A stretch of 31,017 bases of DNA from NCBI GenBank assembly GCA_964348185.1, contig CAYGBW010000007.1:1-31017 (forward strand), given 5' to 3'. This document shows, in pieces, positions 24,191 to 31,017 of this stretch. Made by a program: the position numbers and the translations under genes. The DNA is from CAYGBW01 sp964348185. GTDB taxonomy: Bacteria; Desulfobacterota; BSN033; WVXP01. Under the pieces are notes generated by a model. The model did not search any database and was not told where the DNA came from. It saw only the letters and a list, made by a program, of their open reading frames with translations. Each line of letters starts with the position of its first letter. Positions within the stretch are counted from its first letter, which is position 1.

Positions 24191-25117
24191 TCACGACAGA
24201 TTGACTTTGAGGATTCTCAAATTCTCCAGATCCATCCGACCAATGCCTCTTGCCGCTGCTGCTTGGATATAGCGGCGGGCCCGTTTGACGCTTCCTGACC
24301 TAGGAGCCGCGGTTTCAAAGATTGAGGCTCCGTAGGCATCGACTGCGACCTGGTCGGTTCCGACGACAACCGTATTGAGGACTTTCACATAAGACAGGCT
24401 CCCCCCCTGGGGGCCGTTGGCCGTGAGAATGCGGACACAATCGAGGATCGTCAGTGACGGATTGAAAAACGCCGCCAGATCGGCAAGAGATTGATCCAGC
24501 TCCCAGTGGAGTCGAGACCGCGACCCGCCAATGGCTCCCATCCAGTTCTTCATGGACAGAGTCAAACCGGCTAGGCTGTGGTGCTTGGCTATGGGGATGT
24601 TAATCACTTTATCGGCTTCCATAACATCCTGATAGACCTCCCACTTCTTGAGAACCTCACCGTTGAGCGCAACCTTTCTATACTTTCGACCGTCCATGTG
24701 GGGGGTCTTTGCGCCAGCTTCTCTGGCTGCCTGGGCAACGCCGCTCCGGACATAGGCCCGCCGTGCATCGTCACAGGGATTGTCCAAGACGGTCACCCTC
24801 CTGGCGCCGGCCTCGAAGCAGAGCCTCACCACGGAAGCCACCACCTGGGGGTTGGTATTGGCGGCCTGCTCTGGCGTTCTGTCCCACCCGATATTGGGTT
24901 TTACCACGACGGTATCTCCCTTTGAAATGAATCTCCCCATCCCCCCGACAGTCTCGATGGCCTTTGAAACGGTCTCACCTGGATCGGGCCCGTGAACAAC
25001 CGTCAGGTCTGGAAAGTTTTCTCCCTGGATCGTGCCATGGAATGGGGAGGATGCGACAAGGCCCCCAAGTCCCATGATGGCGGATTTCTTGAGGAACTCT
25101 CTGCGGTTTAGATCCAT
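24191..25117 (-). CDS. Tat-exported DUF362 domain protein
   Basis: A 308-residue protein with a twin-arginine signal (MDLNRREFLKKSAIMGLGG), so it is exported folded to the periplasm. The mature part is a DUF362 domain (KGDTVVVKPNIGW, VTVLDNPCDDARR, VINIPIAKHHSLAGLTLSMKNWMG, then VVVGTDQVAVDAYGA). The biochemical role of the family is unsettled; members often sit with FeS proteins. The ATG at 25117 is chosen because AGAAGG lies just upstream and the Tat motif then falls at the N-terminus; the frame extends to 25186. It is co-transcribed with the NapH/NapG-like gene only 7 bp downstream, which suggests a shared redox process. Confidence 0.88.
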   Translation of the reverse strand: MDLNRREFLKKSAIMGLGGLVASSPFHGTIQGENFPDLTVVHGPDPGETVSKAIETVGGMGRFISKGDTVVVKPNIGWDRTPEQAANTNPQVVASVVRLCFEAGARRVTVLDNPCDDARRAYVRSGVAQAAREAGAKTPHMDGRKYRKVALNGEVLKKWEVYQDVMEADKVINIPIAKHHSLAGLTLSMKNWMGAIGGSRSRLHWELDQSLADLAAFFNPSLTILDCVRILTANGPQGGSLSYVKVLNTVVVGTDQVAVDAYGASIFETAAPRSGSVKRARRYIQAAAARGIGRMDLENLRILKVNLS

Positions 25118-25219
25118 CGGGTTCCTTCTCCCCTGTCGGAATTCCTTAAACCATACGATAAGTGGAAAACCGATTTCAAGGGTCACCTTCTCGATCAGCC
25201 AGAAATCCTGCCAGAGCAG

Positions 25220-25249
25220 AAAAAACGCTCCTCTCGATATCTACGAGAG
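25220..25249 (-). terminator. Intrinsic terminator after the lysO pair
   Basis: On the minus strand CTCTCG (25249 downward) pairs with CGAGAG (ending near 25231) around a 7-nt loop, followed after five bases by a run of six T (25226-25220 region). The stem includes the stop codon of the LysO C-terminal gene. It separates that operon from the DUF362 gene. Confidence 0.55.
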
Positions 25250-25846
25250 CCTCAATAGAAGGATTATCAGGAGGGGGGCCAGCAGGCTGAGGACAATGCC
25301 GCTGAAGACAGAGATCATCCCGTATTCTTTTCCCGTGAATTTGGTGATGACCGGCAATGTGGTATCCATTGATGTTGCGCCTCCAGAGGCGATGGGAGCG
25401 AGACCCCCAAAATATCTGGCCAGTGCCGGAGTGATCAGTATGGTTGTGATCTCTCGAATGATATTGGAAAGAAGAGCGATCACGCCTAGGGTTTCCCCCC
25501 TTATCTGCGCGATCATAACGCTTGACAAACTGTAGTAGCCAAAGCCGGCCCCGATTGCCAGGGATTCTCCCAAACCGACCTCAGAGACAAAAACCGAAGC
25601 CAGTCCCACGCCTAAAAGGGTTCCGACAATCACCGACAGGGGAACCAAAATGATCTTTAGGTTCACTCTCTTGATTATGGACCATGCCTTTGTGTTGCTC
25701 CCTACGCCAATTCCTATCAAGAGCAACAGTAAGTACAAAACATAAAGGGTAAACTCGGATTTGAATAATGATTTTGGCAGAATAGAAAGGAATCCAATGA
25801 GTATTCCGAGACCGAAGATTGAAAAAATCGATAGGCTATTCTTCAT
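25241..25846 (-). CDS. LysO family lysine exporter, C-terminal half protein
   Basis: A 201-residue membrane protein equal to the C-terminal two thirds of LysO (Lys_export/DUF340), an inner-membrane L-lysine exporter. It has six or so helices and conserved segments LLLIGIGVGSN, GAGFGYYSLSSVMIAQ, LLSNIIREITTIL and GGATSMDTTLPVITKFTG. Its ATG overlaps the stop of the upstream half-gene by 4 bp, so the two chains are made together. Split LysO pairs are known in some bacteria, so this is probably natural rather than a frameshift. GC content is clearly lower than in the surrounding genes, consistent with horizontal acquisition. Confidence 0.87.
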   Translation of the reverse strand: MKNSLSIFSIFGLGILIGFLSILPKSLFKSEFTLYVLYLLLLLIGIGVGSNTKAWSIIKRVNLKIILVPLSVIVGTLLGVGLASVFVSEVGLGESLAIGAGFGYYSLSSVMIAQIRGETLGVIALLSNIIREITTILITPALARYFGGLAPIASGGATSMDTTLPVITKFTGKEYGMISVFSGIVLSLLAPLLIILLLRLS

Positions 25847-26121
25847 TTCTCGATGTCCCGGAAAAGAGATAAATAGACAAAATAGGAAACCAAAACGCTC
25901 CCAATTATAGCTCCGGAACTTAGGATTAAAGATTTGGCGCCATATATGCCGACATTTCTCATGATTCTCTCACTTATGCCTACTGAAATTCCCAGAGAGA
26001 ACAGAAGCAAGTAAATAGCCAATGTGGTCATCTTATCAATAAGTGATATGAAACGGTCTTTCTCTCTTAATAAGAACCCTATCAGAATTCCAGCAGCCAA
26101 AAAGAACATCATGAAGAACAT
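25843..26121 (-). CDS. LysO family lysine exporter, N-terminal half protein
   Basis: A 92-residue protein with three hydrophobic segments. It corresponds to the N-terminal domain of LysO (MFFLAAGILIGFLLREKD, then TLAIYLLLFSLGISVG and the helix LILSSGAIIGSVLVSYFVYL). A GGGAGG site lies about 9 bp before the ATG at 26121. It forms an ATGA-coupled pair with the C-terminal half gene. In one-chain LysO the two parts are fused, so both products are presumably needed for export. Confidence 0.82.
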   Translation of the reverse strand: MFFMMFFLAAGILIGFLLREKDRFISLIDKMTTLAIYLLLFSLGISVGISERIMRNVGIYGAKSLILSSGAIIGSVLVSYFVYLSLFRDIEK

Positions 26122-26202
26122 CTTGTTTTGCCTCCCCTCTTTGTTCCAGGGGCATATGAGGTGAATGGCATCACTTTCACCCGCCCAAAAACCTGCAAAT
26201 TA

Positions 26203-26235
26203 AGAGCCCCTATTACGTTTTGTAATAGGGGCTCT
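26203..26235. terminator. Strong bidirectional hairpin terminator
   Basis: A 14-bp uninterrupted stem (26203-26216 with 26222-26235; GAGCCCC...GGGGCTC plus ATTAC/GTAAT) around a GTTTT loop, flanked by T-rich sequence on the plus side and A/T-rich sequence on the other. It lies downstream of the PxxKW gene and upstream of lysO, so it most likely ends the PxxKW transcript. Confidence 0.75.
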
Positions 26236-26330
26236 CAATTGTTTTGGGCCGTTTTTTCCAAAGGAAATCTCCTTACCGATTTGGCCCCGTAGAAAAGCCT
26301 GCGGCACGAGCCAGAAAAGCATCCCGGAGT

Positions 26331-26624
26331 TTATCTGCCAGCAGCCTTCCGCTTCGATGCCTTCAGGGGATTCAGCGTCTTTTCCCGTCCATTGCCATTG
26401 TCTTTCTTCGCGTGGGTCGCCAGGCTGCACATCCCCTGCTTCCATTTCAATTCGGGCTCGCAAAAACTCATGCAGTACAACCCAGACGGATACTCCTTCA
26501 TTCGCCCACACCCCGTACAGGCTTCCACTACGGCATGGCACGTTCCACCATTGTAGGTACAACCCGCTTTTTTCCAGAATACGCAGGTCTCCCCAACCTT
26601 GACCGTTTGGCATACTCCGCTCAT
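26331..26624 (-). CDS. PxxKW family cysteine-rich protein
   Basis: A 97-residue protein with nine Cys (residues 5, 14, 22, 29, 36, 39, 51, 55, 66) and the family hallmark PELKW (57-61) in CEPELKWKQGMC. The spacing C-x7-CVFW, TYNGGTCHAV and ACTGCGRMKEYPSGLYC fits the deltaproteobacterial PxxKW family, whose function is unknown; the Cys pattern suggests metal or FeS binding. The C-terminal 30 residues are Lys/Asn-rich and probably disordered. The start at 26624 is set by a strong GGAGGTGAT site; the frame extends to 26705 only through the leader terminator. It is expressed from the promoter at 26776-26804 through an attenuator-like leader. Confidence 0.85.
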   Translation of the reverse strand: MSGVCQTVKVGETCVFWKKAGCTYNGGTCHAVVEACTGCGRMKEYPSGLYCMSFCEPELKWKQGMCSLATHAKKDNGNGREKTLNPLKASKRKAAGR

Positions 26625-26689
26625 GGCAATCACCTCCCTTCTGTCGAAACTCCGTAGCCCTTTGGCAAAGCCTATGCCAGCGCCAGTAC

Positions 26690-26750
26690 AAAAAAATCGA
26701 GTCACCCTACGGTTACATCGGACGGGTAACTCGACCCCAAAGCGAGACCC
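26690..26750 (-). promoter_or_regulatory. Attenuator-like leader of the PxxKW gene (terminator/antiterminator)
   Basis: Read on the minus strand: CGAGTTACCC (26733-26724) pairs with GGGTGACTCG (26707-26698) in a 10-bp stem with one G-T pair, followed two bases later by seven T (26696-26690). This is an intrinsic terminator. Just upstream, GGGTCTCG (26750-26743) can instead pair with the same CGAG-TT-ACCC segment (two-base bulge), which would break the terminator. Promoter, these alternative hairpins, then ribosome binding site and gene make a conditional-termination leader. The transcript before the terminator is only about 80 nt; no known riboswitch class is recognised. Confidence 0.65.
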
Positions 26751-26775
26751 TCAAGGAAACCGACAATTCCACTTT

Positions 26776-26804
26776 AATATAGTTGTATCGAGCGATTTTG
26801 TCAA
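26776..26804 (-). promoter_or_regulatory. Promoter of the PxxKW gene
   Basis: Minus-strand TTGACA (26804-26799), 17 bp, TATATT (26781-26776). Transcription would begin near 26769, giving a leader of about 145 nt that contains the terminator. Near-consensus with ideal spacing. Confidence 0.75.
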
Positions 26805-26850
26805 GAGCTTTACAGGAGATTTCTTAAGAAAGGAACCCGGCCGAAATCAA

Positions 26851-26878
26851 TTGACAAAATCCTTGGGTCTGCTAGGAT
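26851..26878 (+). promoter_or_regulatory. Promoter of the acylase gene
   Basis: Plus-strand TTGACA (26851-26856), 16 bp, TAGGAT (26873-26878). It is divergent from the PxxKW promoter, with 46 bp between the two -35 boxes. The expected leader is about 95-110 nt. Confidence 0.55.
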
Positions 26879-26979
26879 TGGGATGTTCATGGTCAACGTG
26901 TGTTTGATTGAGATCGGCTGGAGGGAAAGTTGGCTCTGCCCGCGATCTGAGGGTTTCGTCTTCTTATGAGGAGAAGGGT

Positions 26980-26997
26980 ATGTCTTTTCCCCAATGA
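26980..26997 (+). other. Five-codon mini-ORF coupled to the acylase start
   Basis: AGGAGAAGG (26969-26977) is well placed for an ATG at 26980 that encodes MSFPQ and stops at 26995-26997, overlapping the acylase ATG (26994) as ATGA. The acylase ATG itself is about 20 bp from this site, too far for direct use. This suggests translation by termination-reinitiation. The acylase frame has a stop at 26967-26969 and no better start. Confidence 0.4.
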
Positions 26998-29393
26998 GGC
27001 GGATCTTGAAAAAATGGATTCTCATCCCGGTAACGGTATTGATCGCTTCTGTCCTGGCGGCGGCTGGGGTGGGGTACCTCTGGTTTAAGCAGGCCCTCAA
27101 GGAGAGTCTGCCCGAGACCTCGGGGGTGATTGCCGTGAGGGGTATTACTGAAGATGTTGAGATCAGAAGAGACACCTATGGCATCCCCCACATCTACGCT
27201 CAGAATGAGCCTGACCTCTACTTCGCCTTGGGTTACGCCATGGCCCAGGACCGGTTCTGGCAGATGGAATTCTATCGGCGGCTGGGCCAGGGCCGCCTGT
27301 CAGAGGTATTCGGTGAGGATTTTGTGGAAGTGGATCGCTATTTCAGAATGCTTACGGCTGGTGGGGTGAACAGAGAGACCGAGGGGGAGCTCGTATTTAT
27401 CCTCAAATCCTTTGCTAATGGAGTGAATGCCTATGTGGAGACCCACCGAGATCGCCTCCCCTTTGAGTTCAGATTGCTGGGCTACAGACCCGAGCCCTGG
27501 AGTGAGGAGGATTACCTGTCTGTTGTGAAAGTGGCCAATTGGGCTTTGAGCCGCGGCTGGAGAGTGGATCTGACCGCGGCCAGAATACTGGAAAAGGTGG
27601 GGGAAGAAAAACTGAGAGATGCCTTTGCGGTCTGGCCCGACGATGCTCCCCTGATCATCCCTCGAGAGGCCAAGGCCCTTTCGGGACTGTCAAATCCGAC
27701 CATGGAAACGATCCAGCTCGTGGCAAGGCTGACCGATCTTCCCCCACCGGCCGCCAGCAATAATTGGGCGGTTTCTGGGAGGAAATCTGTCACGGGTAAA
27801 CCCATTCTGGCCAATGACCCTCATCTGCCCCTGACCAACCCCTCCCTTTTGTGGGAGGTGCATCTGGTTTGCCCGACCATCCATGTTTCAGGGGTTGCTC
27901 TTGCAGCCACCCCTGGAATCTCATTGGGCCATAATCGTCATGTGGCGTGGGGAATGACAACCGTTCTGGTGGATGACGTGGATTTTTACATCGAGAAGAT
28001 CAATCCTGAGAATCCAAGGCAGTACTGGTACGAGGACCATTGGGAGGAGATTGACGTTGTGGAGGAGACCATCAGGGTCAAAGGGCAGGACCCCGTCAAA
28101 ACGGAGATCCTCCTCACCCACCACGGTCCCGTTGTCGAAGAACTCGGGGGAGGTTCAGAGGGGAAGGCCATTTCTGCGAGATGGTCATTTGCAGAGCTCC
28201 CTCAGCCAGCCAAGGCCACCTACCTATTGGCAAAGGCCAGGGATGTAAACGAGGTGAAGGAGGCCCTCAGGTATTGGACGGTGCCCGGCCAGAATCTTGT
28301 GTTTGCCGATGACCGGGGAAACATCGGATACTGGTGCTCTGCGATGATCCCCATCCGTTCAAGGGGCGACGGAATGCTTCCCATGCCGGGATGGACCGGC
28401 GAGTATGAATGGAAAGGCTATGTTCCCTTTGAAGAGAGGCCTCACAGTATGAACCCTCAAGGGGGGTTTGTTGCCACGGCCAATAACAGGGTCGTGGGGA
28501 AAGACTACCCCTACCTGATCGGTCACTACTGGGAGCCGATGGATCGAATCACTCGCATTCGCCAGATGCTCACGGAACAGGAGAAACTGTCTGTTCAAGA
28601 TTTCATACGGATGCAACAGGATGTCTACTCTGTATCCGCTTCCGAGATGACGCCCAGAATGATTTCGGTCCTTGAGCGACGTTTGACGGGCCAGAAGGTC
28701 CAACAGGCCAGAGACACGCTGTCGAGGTGGGATTTTCGGATGACCAAGGATAGTGTGGCGGCCTGCCTGTTTGAGGTGGCCTATCGCAAGGTGATGGAGA
28801 ACATCTTCGAAGACGAACTGGGGAAAGCGCTTTTTCAAGAGTATCTGAAAACCTGTTCCTTCCCCCCCCGGGCCATGAGGATGATGTTCAAGAAGGATGC
28901 ATCCCCATGGATTGACGATGTGACCACGCCCGAAAAAGAGACCATGGAGGACATCTTGGCGAAGAGTCTGACGGAGATGCTGTCGGAGTTAGAAGAAGTC
29001 GTGGGAAAGGATATGAAAAGATGGACCTGGGGGAGAGTGCACTCCCTGAACTTCGAGCACGTCCTCGGGAAAAAGAAGCCTTTGGATTGGATATTCAATC
29101 TGGGGCCTTTCCCTCTGGGAGGGAGCAACCTGACCGTCAATGCGGGGTGGTACCCCTATGAGAAACCCTATGGGGTGAGTATTGGAGCTTCCCAGAGAAT
29201 GATCGTTGATCTTTCGAACATGGATGGCTCCCTCCGCGTTCTCCCAACAGGTGAGTCCGGACATCCCGGGAGTCGCCATCACAAAGACCAGCTCGCTCTC
29301 TATCTCGATGGCCGATACCATCCGGACTGGACCGATCGCCGTGAGGTGGAGAAACATACCGAAGCCGTTCTCGTCCTAACACCAGAGCTGTGA
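26994..29393 (+). CDS. Penicillin acylase family (Ntn) hydrolase
   Basis: A 799-residue precursor of the penicillin G acylase/acyl-homoserine lactone acylase family, which cleaves amide bonds of N-acylated substrates. An N-terminal anchor or signal (WILIPVTVLIASVLAAAGVGYLWF, residues 8-31) sends it to the periplasm. The alpha chain starts at VEIRRDTYGIPHIYAQ, with the conserved GYAMAQDRFWQMEFYRR. Autocleavage would expose Ser255 in ASNNWAVSG, the catalytic nucleophile of the beta chain. Oxyanion and binding segments include LPLTNPSLLWEVHL, WGMTTVLVDDVDFY and the Asn-containing FVATANNRVV. Length (about 760-850) is normal. True substrates range from beta-lactams to acyl-homoserine lactones or peptides and cannot be deduced here. 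Translation may depend on the mini-ORF upstream. Confidence 0.93.
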   Translation: MRRILKKWILIPVTVLIASVLAAAGVGYLWFKQALKESLPETSGVIAVRGITEDVEIRRDTYGIPHIYAQNEPDLYFALGYAMAQDRFWQMEFYRRLGQGRLSEVFGEDFVEVDRYFRMLTAGGVNRETEGELVFILKSFANGVNAYVETHRDRLPFEFRLLGYRPEPWSEEDYLSVVKVANWALSRGWRVDLTAARILEKVGEEKLRDAFAVWPDDAPLIIPREAKALSGLSNPTMETIQLVARLTDLPPPAASNNWAVSGRKSVTGKPILANDPHLPLTNPSLLWEVHLVCPTIHVSGVALAATPGISLGHNRHVAWGMTTVLVDDVDFYIEKINPENPRQYWYEDHWEEIDVVEETIRVKGQDPVKTEILLTHHGPVVEELGGGSEGKAISARWSFAELPQPAKATYLLAKARDVNEVKEALRYWTVPGQNLVFADDRGNIGYWCSAMIPIRSRGDGMLPMPGWTGEYEWKGYVPFEERPHSMNPQGGFVATANNRVVGKDYPYLIGHYWEPMDRITRIRQMLTEQEKLSVQDFIRMQQDVYSVSASEMTPRMISVLERRLTGQKVQQARDTLSRWDFRMTKDSVAACLFEVAYRKVMENIFEDELGKALFQEYLKTCSFPPRAMRMMFKKDASPWIDDVTTPEKETMEDILAKSLTEMLSELEEVVGKDMKRWTWGRVHSLNFEHVLGKKKPLDWIFNLGPFPLGGSNLTVNAGWYPYEKPYGVSIGASQRMIVDLSNMDGSLRVLPTGESGHPGSRHHKDQLALYLDGRYHPDWTDRREVEKHTEAVLVLTPEL

Positions 29394-29466
29394 ACAGCCG
29401 GCTCGATGGGCGGTTCTCTGGTGCAGGCCGTGACGGGGTGGGTCCATGGAGGAAGAGGGGAAACCA

Positions 29467-29485
29467 TCTCCTTTTTGGAAGGAGA
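29467..29485. terminator. Weak hairpin between convergent genes
   Basis: TCTCCTT (29467-29473) pairs with AAGGAGA (29479-29485) around a 5-base loop, between the acylase stop (29393) and the SPFH stop (29518). No T-run follows on either strand, so termination function is uncertain. Confidence 0.35.
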
Positions 29486-29517
29486 GGGCCTTGAAGCTCC
29501 CCCCTTCCTTACTTTCG

Positions 29518-30762
29518 TTATTGCACGCTTCTTCCCTTGGGAACGGTGAGCTCAAGACCCAACTTGTCCATGACCAGGAGACTCAGCATGGTTTCGAAGT
29601 TGAGGGCGTCCCGATCGAGGCTTTGCCCACTTTCCCCGCCGATCATCACGTTCGGCACTTTCCTCTCTTTATAGGCTTCGGCCCACATTCCCATGATCTT
29701 CTCAAGGGTGTCAAGCTTCTGTTTCAAAGCACCGTCAGCCTCAAGGACCAGTCTCTTTCTCTCCGCTTCGCCCTGGCCCAGGAGGATCTGCCTCTCCTTC
29801 TCCAATGCCGCGGCTTCTCTGTCGAGTTGGGCAACGGCCTTTCTCTTCTCAGCGGCAATAACAGCGGTTTCCTTGTCCCGCTGAGCCTGGACGATGGCCT
29901 GAATCTTTTCTTTCTCTTTTTCGTATTGGGCTCTGGTCACTTCAGCCTTGCCCTGCTCTTCTATTGTTCTCCTGTCTTCCTTCGCCTTTTCGGCTTGGGC
30001 CCGGGCGGTGGCCACGGCCATATAGGCCTCTTGCTGAGTTGCAATCTGGTCTTTGACTTTATTATCATAGACAAAGGTTTTGATTTCAAAGTTGGCAAGC
30101 CGGATACCCGTTCTTTCGAAAGGATTCTTCTGGTATTTGGGTGTGCCGTCAGGGTTTCGTTTGATCACTTTGAGCGTTCCTTTTGTCATCTTTCCGCTGA
30201 TGGGATCTTCGACCTCTGTGATCACTTCTTCCGTTTCGTAGAGGCCGTTCTGAATCTGATCCCAAGACCAGAAAATGAAATTAGACCGTTTCTCGCTGTA
30301 GGATTCCTTTGCAGTCATCAGGTTGGCTGTTAACCGGAGGGCATTCCGGGTAACCGGCAGGATCAACTTCTGCTCGAGGTCTTTGTAATTGCGATAGCCC
30401 ATATCGGTTACGAGACCAATCGCCTCCTCGGCAGTGGAGGGTAAGAAAACCCTGAGCGTTCCACTGATGTTCGCAATCGACCCATCATTGAATCTGATCT
30501 CAATGGATTGGTCAAACCTCTCCCCTTCTTTCACGTCCGCCGTGAAATAGAAGGTCTCAGCTCTGGGCCACACGACGATGTCACCGAATAGCTGCCACCA
30601 GAGACCGGGAGTCATTTTTGCCGACATCGTCCCCGTGATGGCAGCCTGTTTGACCTGGAAGGTGCCCTTTTCAACCGTGTCCCACAGTTGAGGAGCGGTT
30701 ATTACGACAAAGGCGGCAACGGCCACAACAATTGCCAGTCCAACGATCGTTTTTCGATTCAT
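29518..30762 (-). CDS. SPFH/band 7 domain membrane protein
   Basis: A 414-residue prohibitin/stomatin/flotillin-like protein anchored by an N-terminal helix (IVGLAIVVAVAAFVVITA). The SPFH domain covers about residues 30-245 (ADVKEGERFDQSIEIRF, NISGTLRVFLP, ANFEIKTFVYDNKV). A long Ala/Glu/Lys-rich coiled coil follows (about 250-360) and would drive ring or cage oligomerisation in the membrane, then a short C-terminal tail. Such proteins organise membrane microdomains or regulate proteases. A strong AAGGAGG lies just before the ATG. It is convergent with the acylase; no NfeD-like partner is visible in the window. Confidence 0.88.
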   Translation of the reverse strand: MNRKTIVGLAIVVAVAAFVVITAPQLWDTVEKGTFQVKQAAITGTMSAKMTPGLWWQLFGDIVVWPRAETFYFTADVKEGERFDQSIEIRFNDGSIANISGTLRVFLPSTAEEAIGLVTDMGYRNYKDLEQKLILPVTRNALRLTANLMTAKESYSEKRSNFIFWSWDQIQNGLYETEEVITEVEDPISGKMTKGTLKVIKRNPDGTPKYQKNPFERTGIRLANFEIKTFVYDNKVKDQIATQQEAYMAVATARAQAEKAKEDRRTIEEQGKAEVTRAQYEKEKEKIQAIVQAQRDKETAVIAAEKRKAVAQLDREAAALEKERQILLGQGEAERKRLVLEADGALKQKLDTLEKIMGMWAEAYKERKVPNVMIGGESGQSLDRDALNFETMLSLLVMDKLGLELTVPKGRSVQ

Positions 30763-31017
30763 TTCAGTCCTCCTTCAATACCCATTTTTTGATCGGTTAG
30801 GGGGTTCTTGCTCTGACTTCCTCCTGTCACCTCCTTCTGTCGGTTTCTCTAGCCTTTCACAAAATTCCTAAGGCATTGAAATAGTTAATATTTTCGGACT
30901 GGTTTGGAATTACTTCACCTCCACTCTAAAATATCTTGTAATTACGTATAGTTAGCCCGTGTGTTTTCCCCCACTATGCCCGGATTTTGACTTTCTAAAA
31001 GAGGGGTGAGGTGAATT
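30763..31017 (-). other. Upstream region of the SPFH gene
   Basis: Contains two purine-rich Shine-Dalgarno-like stretches on the minus strand (AAGGAGG next to the gene, and GGAGGTGACAGGAGG at about 30815-30840) and an AT-rich segment at 30870-30960 that could hold the promoter. I could not settle a -35/-10 pair. No gene is supported. Confidence 0.3.

Noticed and set aside
29446..30333. 295-codon open frame antisense to the SPFH gene
   Set aside because: Leu/Phe-rich translation arises from the complement of the coiled-coil codons; no start signal.
1..31017. CRISPR arrays, rRNA and tRNA genes, prophage or transposase genes
   Set aside because: No regularly spaced repeats, cloverleaf or rRNA signatures were seen by eye. 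The only mobile-element signal is the hairpin cluster at 8483-8681, which has no transposase.

Overview
The window looks like chromosomal DNA of an anaerobic, moderately GC-rich Gram-negative bacterium, most likely a deltaproteobacterium in the broad sense (Desulfobacterota). The pointers are a PxxKW-type cysteine-rich small protein, a ferrous-iron (Feo) operon with a Fur-FeoA fusion, NikR, a NapH/NapG-like ferredoxin membrane protein beside a Tat-exported DUF362 protein, and remnants of 2-hydroxyacyl-CoA dehydratase and B12-radical SAM genes. The lineage is inferred; no rRNA or tRNA gene is visible.

Layout. 0-7 kb: an M20 amidohydrolase (+), then a minus-strand block of pcrA/uvrD helicase, a CBS-containing ClC protein and a damaged glmU that runs into the last ~43 codons of glmS. 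A good sigma70-type promoter remains upstream of glmU. 7-9.7 kb: sparse DNA with a BldC/excisionase-like HTH protein, nikR, a ~200 bp cluster of hairpins resembling an IS200/IS605-derived miniature element, and a 56-residue zinc-ribbon protein. 9.7-13.7 kb: an iron block of fur (with a Fur-box-like palindrome over its promoter), fur-feoA fusion, feoA, feoB and a FeoB-associated Cys-rich membrane peptide. 13.9-15.7 kb: a threonine dehydratase-like enzyme (-) and a small four-helix membrane protein (+).

15.8-20.25 kb is a gene graveyard. Pieces of an outer-membrane barrel, a LolA-like protein, an FtsX-type permease, two B12-radical SAM proteins, an acyl-CoA ligase, an amidohydrolase, a 2-hydroxyacyl-CoA dehydratase and an acyl carrier protein lie end to end, each lacking large internal or terminal parts. 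Only a phosphopantetheinyl transferase keeps all its motifs. The content suggests the remains of an acyl-carrier-protein-dependent biosynthetic locus. The glmU-glmS scar shows the same kind of damage, so either real deletion-driven erosion or assembly collapse must be considered.

20.3-31 kb: largely intact genes. They are a ZIP metal transporter, ribD, the NapH/NapG-like protein with DUF362, a split AT-rich lysine exporter (LysO) pair, the PxxKW gene, a large penicillin acylase-family hydrolase and an SPFH/band-7 protein. The most novel regulatory signal is the PxxKW leader: a good promoter, then an intrinsic terminator with a mutually exclusive alternative hairpin, then the gene. This is an attenuator or riboswitch-like architecture for which I recognise no known class.
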